A stretch of 14,373 nt of DNA. It comes from Rickettsia typhi. Its GTDB lineage: Bacteria > Pseudomonadota > Alphaproteobacteria > Rickettsiales > UBA1997. Made by a program: the position numbers and the translations under genes. The DNA is taken from NCBI GenBank assembly GCA_945903615.1, contig CAMDOL010000029.1, positions 1 to 14,373 of the forward strand, given 5' to 3'. Of this stretch, positions 1 through 6,454 are shown piece after piece (positions within the stretch are counted from its first letter, which is position 1; each line of letters opens with the position of its first letter). The notes under the pieces are model-generated. The model had not been told where the DNA came from, did no database searches, and saw only the letters and a program-made list of their open reading frames with translations.

Positions 1-80
1 AATGACTTGTTATATGAAGACCAATTTTTTATTCTGTATTTTGCTTTAGTCATGGATCATTTAAATGTGTTAAAGGATAC

Positions 81-209
81 ATGGCTAAGGCTTTATTACT
101 TTGGTTTATTTGGCAAGTGGTTTTGGTTTTTAGTTATGCAACAAAGCCTCAATTTTGTGAGAAAATCGCTAAAAATATGCAAAAATCTGAAACAAAATTA
201 ATTAGCTAA
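81..209 (+). CDS. possible 42-aa exported peptide (weak)
   Basis: An ATG at 81 opens a 42-codon frame. It begins MAKALLLWFIWQVVLVFSYA, which looks like a signal peptide or single membrane helix with a possible cleavage site after Ala20, and continues with a short polar tail containing one Cys. An AAGGA-like sequence lies only a few bases before the ATG, closer than usual. A second frame, open from the window edge to 201, overlaps it and encodes an aromatic-rich stretch that resembles no family I know, so at most one of the two is real. The stop at 209 lies 6 bp from the 3' end of the convergent aminotransferase gene. No function can be assigned. This could also be the degraded tail of something to the left of the window. 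Confidence 0.2.
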   Translation: MAKALLLWFIWQVVLVFSYATKPQFCEKIAKNMQKSETKLIS

Positions 210-215
210 CAGTGT

Positions 216-1403
216 CTATAAATTCTGAATTCTTTTCAACGCCTCAATCATTTCTGCTTCTTCGCGGATTAAAGAAAATCTCACATAACCTTCACCGTTA
301 GAGCCAAAGCTGGATCCGGCAGAAAGGGCAACGCCGGTTTTCTCAATTAGAGTTTTACAAAAATCAAAAGAAGTTTTGGTGTTGGTTTTTACAAATAAAT
401 GTTCAGGAATTTGTGCCCATAAAAACATTCCCGCCTGAGGCATTACAACCTTCCAATTTAATTCTTGATCCAACAAACTAACCAAAAACTTAGCACGGTT
501 AAAATATTTTTGGCGGAGATTTTTTAAATATTCGTTACTCTTTTCACTCAGAGCATCAATGGCTGCAAGTTGCAAAGGTTCAAAAGATCCATAATCCAAA
601 TAAGATTTTATTTTATATAAAGCGCCAATCAAAGTTGGATTGCCCGCCGCAAAACCAACTCGGCATCCGGCCATTGAAAAACTTTTACTCACTGAGCTGA
701 ACTCAATAGCGATATCTTTTGCGCCTTTAATTTCAAGTATTGAATGTGGTTTTTCTTTTTCATCAAAATAAATTTCACCATAAGCAATATCAGAAATTAT
801 ATAGATTTTTTGCTCACGGCAAAAATCAACTAAATCTTGATAGAATCTCAAATCAACGGTTCGCGAGGTTGGATTGCTTGGATAGTTAACGATTACCGCA
901 ATTGGTTTTTTAGTTGCTGAGTTGACCACATCTTTAAAATTGCGTAAAAAATCTTCTGGTTCAATGGCGTTAATAGGAAGCAAATTACTTTTGGCAATCA
1001 CAAAAGCAAAAGTGTGAATTGGATATCCTGGATTAGCAACGGCGATATAATCATCAGCGGAAGAGATGGCGGTGGCAAGGCTGGCGATGCCTTCTTTGGC
1101 GCCGATAGTTACCAAACATTCATTTTTGTAATCCAAAGAAACCGCAAAGCGTCTTTGATAATATTCGGCTAAAGATTTTTTTAAATCATCAACTCCACCA
1201 ACAGTAGAATAGCCATATAATTTTGGATTTCGTGATAACTCTGCCAATTTTTCCATAACATGTTTTGGTGGCGCTGAATCGGGATTGCCCATGCCAAAGT
1301 CAATGATTTTAATGCCGTTGGCAATTGCCGCTTGTTTTAATTTGTAAATTTCAGCAAAAATATATGACGGAAGAGTCTCGGTGAGTATAAATTTATTTTG
1401 CAT
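216..1403 (-). CDS. alaC: AlaC-like PLP-dependent aminotransferase
   Basis: A fold-type I aminotransferase of 395 aa, close to the usual family length of about 400. It should move an amino group between an amino acid and a 2-oxo acid in the cytoplasm, most likely glutamate plus pyruvate to alanine. The PLP-binding Lys is K240 in SVSKSFSMAGCRVGF, with R248 placed to bind the cofactor phosphate. N177 lies in the NPT motif, D205 and Y208 in SDIAYGEI contact the ring, and R375 in YVRFSL should bind the substrate carboxylate. The SKSFSMAGCRVGF pattern fits the AlaC/YfdZ and LL-diaminopimelate aminotransferase branch better than AspC. Substrate is therefore inferred, and aspartate or diaminopimelate-type activity is possible. 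The ATG at 1403 has no clear ribosome site. It lies 64 bp downstream of trmL on the same strand and may be co-transcribed with it. Confidence 0.85.
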   Translation of the reverse strand: MQNKFILTETLPSYIFAEIYKLKQAAIANGIKIIDFGMGNPDSAPPKHVMEKLAELSRNPKLYGYSTVGGVDDLKKSLAEYYQRRFAVSLDYKNECLVTIGAKEGIASLATAISSADDYIAVANPGYPIHTFAFVIAKSNLLPINAIEPEDFLRNFKDVVNSATKKPIAVIVNYPSNPTSRTVDLRFYQDLVDFCREQKIYIISDIAYGEIYFDEKEKPHSILEIKGAKDIAIEFSSVSKSFSMAGCRVGFAAGNPTLIGALYKIKSYLDYGSFEPLQLAAIDALSEKSNEYLKNLRQKYFNRAKFLVSLLDQELNWKVVMPQAGMFLWAQIPEHLFVKTNTKTSFDFCKTLIEKTGVALSAGSSFGSNGEGYVRFSLIREEAEMIEALKRIQNL

Positions 1404-1467
1404 ATTTTAAATAATGGATCGCGAAAAAAACGGCTATTTTGTTATAATGGCTTATTTAAATCAATGC

Positions 1468-1926
1468 TCATTTTGCAGTTTGTCTGATTGCCTCTCCCAA
1501 AACCATTGAGGCTGAAATTGCAACATTTAGTGAGCGCATTTGTTCTTGCATCATAATTTTGATTCGAGCGTTTGCCCTTGCTGCAACATCATTTGGAACG
1601 CCAGCACTTTCTCTTCCTAAGAGTAGAATGTCATTTTCTTCAAAGATAAAATTTGTGTAAGACTCTGATGATTTGGTAGTCAAAAGTATCAAACGATTTT
1701 GGGGATTCTGGATAATTTGTTGTTGATAAAAATCATCAAAAGAATTGTGACGAAAAAGTTGTACAAAATCGATATAATCCAACGCTGCTTTTCTAATCTT
1801 TTGTAAATCAAAAACAAAGCCACAAGGTTCGATAATATGAAGCTCTACACCAAGGCAAGCACAGGTGCGCATTATGGTACCAACATTGCCAGCAATGTCA
1901 GGTTGGAAAAGAGCAATTTTGAGCAT
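1468..1926 (-). CDS. trmL: tRNA (cytidine/uridine-34-2'-O)-methyltransferase TrmL
   Basis: A small SPOUT-class methyltransferase (152 aa, the normal size for TrmL) that uses S-adenosylmethionine to 2'-O-methylate the wobble base of tRNA-Leu isoacceptors. The three SPOUT motifs are present: N14 and R20 in AGNVGTIMRT, then LLLGRESAGVP at residues 101-111, and RSLNVAISAS at 131-140 forming the trefoil-knot cofactor site. It lacks the extra N-terminal RNA-binding domain of larger TrmH relatives, which supports TrmL. The ATG at 1926 is preceded by very AT-rich sequence with no obvious Shine-Dalgarno. The gene is divergent from the ferredoxin gene across a 115-bp gap and lies upstream of the aminotransferase on the same strand. 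Confidence 0.93.
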   Translation of the reverse strand: MLKIALFQPDIAGNVGTIMRTCACLGVELHIIEPCGFVFDLQKIRKAALDYIDFVQLFRHNSFDDFYQQQIIQNPQNRLILLTTKSSESYTNFIFEENDILLLGRESAGVPNDVAARANARIKIMMQEQMRSLNVAISASMVLGEAIRQTAK

Positions 1927-2041
1927 ATAATTATATAATTTTAAGAAATTTGATGTTGCAATTTTGCTACATTGATATAGATTTTATAAATCATTCCAAG
2001 TTATTTTTCAGGTTATTTCTATTTAAATCAAATCTAAACCA

Positions 2042-2383
2042 ATGGTCGAAACAGTAAAAATCATCTTCATTCACAAAGGCGCAAAAAAAGAATTTCAAGT
2101 CCCAGTTGGCACAACTGTTTTGGAAGCGGCTCACAATAATGATATTGATCTAGAAGGCGCCTGTGAAGGCTCTTTGGCTTGCTCAACTTGCCATGTTGTC
2201 GTTGATACAAAATATTATAATCAGCTTGAAGAAGCATCAGAAGATGAAGAAGATATGCTTGATCTTGCTTTTGGACTAACCCCTACTTCGAGACTTGGCT
2301 GTCAAATTATTATGACTAAAGAATTAGACGGTCTGACCCTTACTGTTCCTGACGAAACCAGAAATATTTCTCTTAACAATTAA
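2042..2383 (+). CDS. fdx: adrenodoxin-type 2Fe-2S ferredoxin
   Basis: A 113-aa ferredoxin of the vertebrate/ISC type. Four cysteines, C41, C47, C50 and C87, have the C-x5-C-x2-C...C spacing that binds a [2Fe-2S] cluster in this class. The sequence around them (GACEGSLACSTCHVVV, then RLGCQI) matches ISC ferredoxins, and the acidic stretch EEASEDEEDMLDLAFGL is the usual partner-binding helix. In alphaproteobacteria and mitochondria this protein supplies electrons for Fe-S cluster assembly, so the same role is inferred here. No other isc genes are in view. The ATG at 2042 has no strong ribosome site. It is the first gene of the plus-strand series, so its promoter should lie in 1927-2041, but I could not pick a convincing -35/-10 pair there. 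The next gene starts 13 bp downstream. Confidence 0.93.
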   Translation: MVETVKIIFIHKGAKKEFQVPVGTTVLEAAHNNDIDLEGACEGSLACSTCHVVVDTKYYNQLEEASEDEEDMLDLAFGLTPTSRLGCQIIMTKELDGLTLTVPDETRNISLNN

Positions 2384-2396
2384 TATAAAACAACTT

Positions 2397-3881
2397 ATGA
2401 CTAGAAGTATCATATCAAAATTTATAATCACCCTGATTGTTCTATTCACTGCTCTTAGCATCTTTTGGTTTTTCAAAACCAGTGCTATTAAAAAACAGGC
2501 CTTGTCCATGATTGCTGCTTCTGGAGGCAATATTTCTGCCACTTCAGTTTCAGTTGCTGGTTTTCCATTGGAGCAAAAATTATCCATCGATGATCTTAAA
2601 ATTCAGCTGGCGCTTTTAAACCCAATTCCAAACCTTCCTACCACTCTAATTCCAAATAGCAAATATCAAATTCTAGTCAAAAAATTAGAAGCATCAGCAA
2701 GTATTTTTTCTGGTGATTTTATAGTCAACACTATTGGAGACACTTCTTTTCAAGATCAAAATGGGGTTGCTAGCTCTGTGCAATTCAACCAACCACCAAA
2801 AGCTAATTTTTCAGTTGCGAGTGGCGATCTAGTAAAATTTTCTTACCAAGATTCTGGATATAAAATTGTTGACGCTGGTAAAAATATCTTATTCGAAAAT
2901 GGCAATTCCACTGTTAATTTTGATTCAGTGGTTGAGGCTAATAAACATCGCAATAAAGTTAAGGCTGATTTCAAAGATGTTGGTGCGCTTGGTTTTAGTG
3001 GTGAAATTGCTGCTAACTCGGCATTACCAGTCGCTACTACTGATAGCAATATGAAAGATATAAATTCTACAGCTGCCACAGCCGATGTAACTTCCCCTAA
3101 CAACCCTAATGCTTCAGAGGTCATAAAATCAGCCGATGTTCAGGTCGCGGGTAATAAATTAGTTAAAAAAAGTATTTCTTTCGAAGTAGAATATGTTGTT
3201 TCCAAGCCAGCTCCAGCCACAGCTCCAGCTTCGGTTCCAGTTCCAAATCCAGAATCTCAAAACACCGCCACTAGTGATATTGCCTCTGTTGATAATGGCG
3301 TAGAGTCTGTGAGTATCAAAAACTTTGAAGTTTCCAGCCCTTTATATAAATTAAATATCAACGGTGAAATTACATCATTCCAAAAAGATGCCCTTCCTAT
3401 TTGCAGCATATCAGTGCGGATTGAAAAATTGGACAATGTTTTGACCTACATTAAAAAATCTGTTACCAACCTCCCTAGTGCTGCCAATCCCAATAAGGTT
3501 GATGTCATTGCTGATAATGCTCCATCTGTTGATATTGCTGCTGTTTCCACCTCTGATTCTGCTACTATGCCTTCGTCTAGTCAGAAGCCAGAAGTTGATC
3601 TTTCAGTTATTATAAAAGATTTATCCAAGAAAAATATTGCCACTAACGAAGAAATAGCTGTGTTCGATTTTAGACAAGAACAAGGTAAAGATTTGCTAAT
3701 CAACGAAACTTCTTTATCAGAAATAATGAGCCAAGTTTTTGTAACCTCAGCTGCTTCTTCAGCTTCGGATCTATCTGCTCCAGCAACTGCTCCAGCTCCA
3801 TCTGCTCCAGCTCCGTCTGCTCCAGCTCCGGCTCAAGCCAAAACTACTGATACTGCCGCACAACCTAAAAATGCTAATTAG
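2397..3881 (+). CDS. DUF2125-like membrane-anchored periplasmic protein with Pro/Ala-rich tail
   Basis: A 494-aa protein with a short basic N-terminus, one membrane helix at about residues 8-27 and a large remainder predicted to lie in the periplasm. The segment ISATSVSVAGFPLEQKLSID (46-65) and the later VRIEKLDNVLTYIKK (340-354) resemble the beta-strand repeats of the alphaproteobacterial DUF2125 family, an AsmA-like fold of unknown function. This match is from memory of the pattern and is moderate. The protein is longer than expected because of low-complexity inserts rich in Pro, Ala, Ser and Thr, at about residues 207-240, 270-300, 360-398 and 450-494. The last insert contains a SAPAP repeat encoded by 15-bp DNA repeats. 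The stop overlaps the start of prmC by 11 bp, which implies coupled translation. No catalytic motif is visible. Confidence 0.7.
   Translation: MTRSIISKFIITLIVLFTALSIFWFFKTSAIKKQALSMIAASGGNISATSVSVAGFPLEQKLSIDDLKIQLALLNPIPNLPTTLIPNSKYQILVKKLEASASIFSGDFIVNTIGDTSFQDQNGVASSVQFNQPPKANFSVASGDLVKFSYQDSGYKIVDAGKNILFENGNSTVNFDSVVEANKHRNKVKADFKDVGALGFSGEIAANSALPVATTDSNMKDINSTAATADVTSPNNPNASEVIKSADVQVAGNKLVKKSISFEVEYVVSKPAPATAPASVPVPNPESQNTATSDIASVDNGVESVSIKNFEVSSPLYKLNINGEITSFQKDALPICSISVRIEKLDNVLTYIKKSVTNLPSAANPNKVDVIADNAPSVDIAAVSTSDSATMPSSSQKPEVDLSVIIKDLSKKNIATNEEIAVFDFRQEQGKDLLINETSLSEIMSQVFVTSAASSASDLSAPATAPAPSAPAPSAPAPAQAKTTDTAAQPKNAN
3786..3830 (+). repeat. 15-bp tandem repeat, three copies
   Basis: Three adjacent 15-bp units at 3786-3800, 3801-3815 and 3816-3830 have the form WCTGCTCCAGCTCCR. 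The last two are identical, and a partial copy (TCTGCTCCAG) sits at 3774-3783. They encode (S/T)APAP repeats at the C-terminal tail of the DUF2125-like protein. Because the unit is a multiple of three, copy number can change without breaking the frame. Confidence 0.85.
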
Positions 3882-4743
3882 TGAAGCACTGGTTTTATCC
3901 AAAAATAACTTAAAACAAAAAGGCGTCAATTCTTACCAGATTGACGCCTTATTGATTTTGTGCCATTGTCTTTCTTTTAGTAAAGAACAAGTCATTTTTA
4001 ATCCCAATTTTATCCTAAGCTCAAATCAACAAAGCCAATTTTTCTCGTTGGTAACGCGTAGAGAAAATCATGAACCAATTTCTCATATTGTTGGCAGGAG
4101 AGAATTTTTTGGTAATGATTTTGTGGTCAACAACAATGTTCTTGATCCAAGACCTGATTCAGAAAGTCTCATTGAGTTAGCGATAGATGTTTTTGCTGAT
4201 CAAAATCAGGCTTTAGAAATTTTGGAACTCGGCGTTGGATCAGGATGTTTGTTGTTGACGATTCTAAAATATTTTCCTGCTGCTTATGGTTTTGGGGTTG
4301 ATATTAGTGATAAAGCTTTGGAAATTGCCAGAAAAAATGCCGATTTATTTGGTTTGTCAAATCGGGTTAATCTTTCACAATCAAATTGGTTTGCTAATAT
4401 TGATTCACAAAAAAAATTTGATCTAATAATTTCTAATCCGCCTTACATAAAAACTAATGACATTTTATCTTTGCAAGAAGAGGTAAAAAACTTTGAACCA
4501 AATTTAGCTTTAGATGGAGGCTTTGATGGCTTGGATTGCTATGATTTAATTGCTCAAAATGTTAAGCAATTTTTAAGGGAATCGGCTTTTTTATTATTAG
4601 AGATTGGTCAGGATCAAGAAAGTGATGTGATCAAAATTTTTAGTAGGGCTGGATTAAAATTTGTTCAAGAAAAAAAAGATTTATCAGGTATAATTCGTTG
4701 CTTACTTTTTCAAAATATAAAATTCTCTAATGAAAATATTTAG
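3871..4743 (+). CDS. prmC: peptide chain release factor N5-glutamine methyltransferase PrmC
   Basis: PrmC (HemK) methylates the glutamine of the GGQ motif in release factors RF1 and RF2, which improves translation termination. At 290 aa it has the normal length. The N-terminal helical substrate-binding domain covers about residues 1-85. The Rossmann-fold methyltransferase domain follows, with ELGVGSG (119-125) binding S-adenosylmethionine, GVDIS (142-146) ending the second strand, and the diagnostic NPPYI at 189-193 that positions the glutamine. The interdomain LDPRPDSESL (91-100) is also typical. The ATG lies inside the last codons of the upstream gene (11-bp overlap), and its own end overlaps panC by 14 bp, so the three are probably translated from one message. 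Confidence 0.95.
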   Translation: MLISEALVLSKNNLKQKGVNSYQIDALLILCHCLSFSKEQVIFNPNFILSSNQQSQFFSLVTRRENHEPISHIVGRREFFGNDFVVNNNVLDPRPDSESLIELAIDVFADQNQALEILELGVGSGCLLLTILKYFPAAYGFGVDISDKALEIARKNADLFGLSNRVNLSQSNWFANIDSQKKFDLIISNPPYIKTNDILSLQEEVKNFEPNLALDGGFDGLDCYDLIAQNVKQFLRESAFLLLEIGQDQESDVIKIFSRAGLKFVQEKKDLSGIIRCLLFQNIKFSNENI

Positions 4744-5569
4744 CGATATTAAATCAATCAGAGCTGATTTGTCTCAGTTTAAAGATAAAAAAATTGGATT
4801 TATTCCGACGATGGGAGCTTTGCATCAGGGGCATTTATCATTGATTGATTTGGCAAAAAATCATTGCGATGTGGTGGTGGTCAGTATTTTTGTTAATCAA
4901 AAACAATTTAATAATCCTGAAGATTATGCGCGATATCCAAATACTTTAAAAAAAGATATTGAACTTTTACAAGACGCTAAGGTGGATATTTTGTTTAATC
5001 CTGAGGCTGATGAAATTTATAATCAAAACTTTGCTACTAAAATTATTATTTCTGGTTTAACAGAAAATCTTTGCGGCAAAAGCAGGGTTGGACACTTTGA
5101 GGCTGTTGCTTTAATCGTTAGTAAATTGTTCAATATTGTTAAACCAAATCTGGCATTTTTTGGTGAAAAAGATTTTCAGCAATTGCAGGTGATTAGAAGG
5201 TTGGTCGCTGATTTAAATATTGATACTCAAATCTTTTCTGGTGCAACGATGAGAGAAGAGGATGGTCTGGCAATGTCATCAAGAAATTTGCGTTTGAGTG
5301 ATGAGGGTAGAAAAATTTCTGGTCAAATTTATCAGAATTTGTGTTTAGCCAAAGAGCAAATTATTGCAAATATAAATATTGATTCAGTTTTATCAAAAAC
5401 CACTCAAAATTTATTACAAATTGGTGCAAAAAAAATTGATTATTTACAAGTCTGCGATGAAATGAACTTGCGGTCAGTTTCTCACTTTAATCCGCAAATA
5501 AAATCGCGATTATTTATTGCCATTTATGTCGATGAAATTAGATTGATAGATAATATTCAACTATACTAA
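4730..5569 (+). CDS. panC: pantoate-beta-alanine ligase
   Basis: Pantothenate synthetase joins D-pantoate and beta-alanine using ATP, through a pantoyl-adenylate, in the last step of vitamin B5 synthesis before coenzyme A. The 279-aa length is standard. Family motifs are intact: PTMGALHQGHLSL (26-38) with the HxGH nucleotide site at H32-H35, VNQKQFN (55-61), KSRVGHFEAV (117-126), FGEKDFQQ (144-151), and the KMSKS-like MSSRN loop (182-186). The Rossmann-like half is followed by a C-terminal lid domain. It overlaps the end of prmC by 14 bp, and the ATG at 4730 is the first in frame. panB and panD are not in this window, so whether the pathway is complete cannot be told from here. Confidence 0.95.
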   Translation: MKIFSDIKSIRADLSQFKDKKIGFIPTMGALHQGHLSLIDLAKNHCDVVVVSIFVNQKQFNNPEDYARYPNTLKKDIELLQDAKVDILFNPEADEIYNQNFATKIIISGLTENLCGKSRVGHFEAVALIVSKLFNIVKPNLAFFGEKDFQQLQVIRRLVADLNIDTQIFSGATMREEDGLAMSSRNLRLSDEGRKISGQIYQNLCLAKEQIIANINIDSVLSKTTQNLLQIGAKKIDYLQVCDEMNLRSVSHFNPQIKSRLFIAIYVDEIRLIDNIQLY

Positions 5570-5571
5570 AT

Positions 5572-5670
5572 ATGAGCAGCGGATTGTTAATCAATTTATT
5601 TCTGGCAGCTATATCTATAGCGTTCTTCTTGCAGTTTTTGAGCAACAAAAAACACGCCTTATCTAAATAA
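5572..5670 (+). CDS. 32-aa single-helix membrane ORF, hypothetical
   Basis: An ATG two bases after the panC stop opens a 32-codon frame. It starts MSSGLLINLFLAAISIAFFL and ends with a positively charged tail (NKKHALSK). Residues about 4-23 form one hydrophobic helix, so a C-terminal-in small membrane protein is plausible from the positive-inside rule. No Shine-Dalgarno is visible, but the near-zero gap to panC would allow translational coupling. It resembles no family I can name. The frame is short enough to be chance in AT-rich DNA. In its favour are the clean hydrophobic/charged partition and the operon position. Confidence 0.4.
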   Translation: MSSGLLINLFLAAISIAFFLQFLSNKKHALSK

Positions 5671-5676
5671 AAAACT

Positions 5677-6051
5677 ATGAAAATCATCCAAGAGACCAAT
5701 TTGAAAGACGCTCAGGATACCTTACCAAAGTTGGGAATGATCTTTATGATCGCTTAATTATTAATCACCGAGCCGAAAGCGATTCCATTCGCAACAAGGT
5801 GGATGAAACGGTAAAAAATATTTATTTAAGCTATTTAGCTAATCCAAAATATCGTTCTAATATTATTAATTATTTCGCTAGGCAGAAAATTATTGTGCCA
5901 GATGCGCAGAATACTTTGATAATGCTAGTTCCATCCGAAAAAAATGGATGAGTTTAAAAATCTAGGAGAGAAATATATCAAAGTTTTGCTGGATAATAAT
6001 ATCAATTTACAATCTTTGAAGAGTTTTAATAATTTAATTTTTGGAGAATAA
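5677..6051 (+). pseudogene. decayed gene with two compensating frameshifts, unknown family
   Basis: From 5679 a frame runs open to a stop at 5949-5951. It reads as a normal charged, helix-rich protein (ENHPRDQFERRSGYLTKVGN, then ..DLYDRLIINHRAES..), but it has no in-frame start codon. The ATG at 5677 is one base out of phase: a single extra G (ATGG instead of ATG) would give MENHPRDQF. At the 3' end the frame breaks in a run of seven A (5938-5944). Removing one A joins it to KMDEFKNLGEKYIKVLLDNN.., which continues to the stop at 6049-6051. The repaired product would be about 125 aa. I do not recognise the family. Either the gene is recently inactivated, or the two indels are sequencing errors in homopolymers and the gene is intact. 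Confidence 0.6.
6043..6046 (+). promoter_or_regulatory. Shine-Dalgarno site fixing the CDGSH gene start
   Basis: GGAG lies six bases before the ATG at 6053. It is one of the few clear ribosome sites in the window. It shows that the start is this ATG and not the in-frame TTG at 6041, which falls inside the preceding decayed gene. Confidence 0.7.
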
Positions 6052-6052
6052 A

Positions 6053-6301
6053 ATGGAAAATTCCTTACCAAACATAGTTCAAAAGGCTCCTTTCAAAGTT
6101 GCTGTTGAAGCAGGAAAAAAATATTATTGGTGCTCTTGTGGATTATCTAAAAACCAACCTTTTTGTGATGGCGCTCACAAAGGAACTGGTTTAAAATCAG
6201 TTATGTTTGAAGCGACTGAATCAAAAGTTTTAAATTTCTGCGGTTGCAAACATAGCAAAAACGGTGCTTTATGCGACGGCGCACACAACCAAATCTATTA
6301 A
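6053..6301 (+). CDS. dual CDGSH-type iron-sulfur protein (CISD3-like)
   Basis: An 82-aa protein with two complete CDGSH zinc-finger-like motifs, each binding a [2Fe-2S] cluster through three Cys and one His. The first is C27, C29, C38 and H42 (CSCGLSKNQPFCDGAH). The second is C63, C65, C74 and H78 (CGCKHSKNGALCDGAH). Two motifs in one soluble chain with no membrane helix is the architecture of mitochondrial CISD3/MiNT and its bacterial relatives. Those proteins are thought to act in redox sensing or in Fe-S and iron handling. The exact role here is inferred. The start is set by the GGAG at 6043. The gene follows the decayed gene directly, and 153 bp separate it from the ABC exporter gene. Confidence 0.9.
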   Translation: MENSLPNIVQKAPFKVAVEAGKKYYWCSCGLSKNQPFCDGAHKGTGLKSVMFEATESKVLNFCGCKHSKNGALCDGAHNQIY

Positions 6302-6407
6302 CCATTTTTTCTAAAAGCTGGTATAGATTTTGTACCAAAGTGCATATTATTCTTTATGGAGCACTTGGCTCCGCCCCCCAAGAAAATAAATCTTATGGGG
6401 ATCCACA

Positions 6408-6452
6408 TACTGAATCTAATAAAATTAGTTCGGTATTGAATCAGATTCAGTA
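6408..6452. repeat. inverted repeat directly upstream of the exporter start codon
   Basis: TACTGAATCT (6408-6417) and AGATTCAGTA (6443-6452) are perfect reverse complements around a 25-nt loop. A smaller nested stem, CTAAT/ATTAG, shares bases at 6416-6428 and would compete with it. The 3' arm ends two bases before the ATG at 6455, so in the RNA this stem would cover the region where a ribosome binds. It could equally be a protein operator. No T-run follows, so it is not a standard terminator. Confidence 0.5.
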
Positions 6453-6454
6453 TA

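Noticed and set aside
1442..1447. TATAAT on the plus strand between trmL and the aminotransferase gene
   Set aside because: It faces into trmL antisense and has no matching -35, so it is a chance match in AT-rich DNA.
2324..2587. Minus-strand open frame of 87 codons
   Set aside because: It lies antisense across the end of the ferredoxin gene and the start of the DUF2125-like gene, with no protein character of its own.
2843..3124. Minus-strand frame inside the DUF2125-like gene
   Set aside because: It is a shadow of a low-complexity coding sequence. The plus-strand frame has the membrane anchor and operon overlaps.
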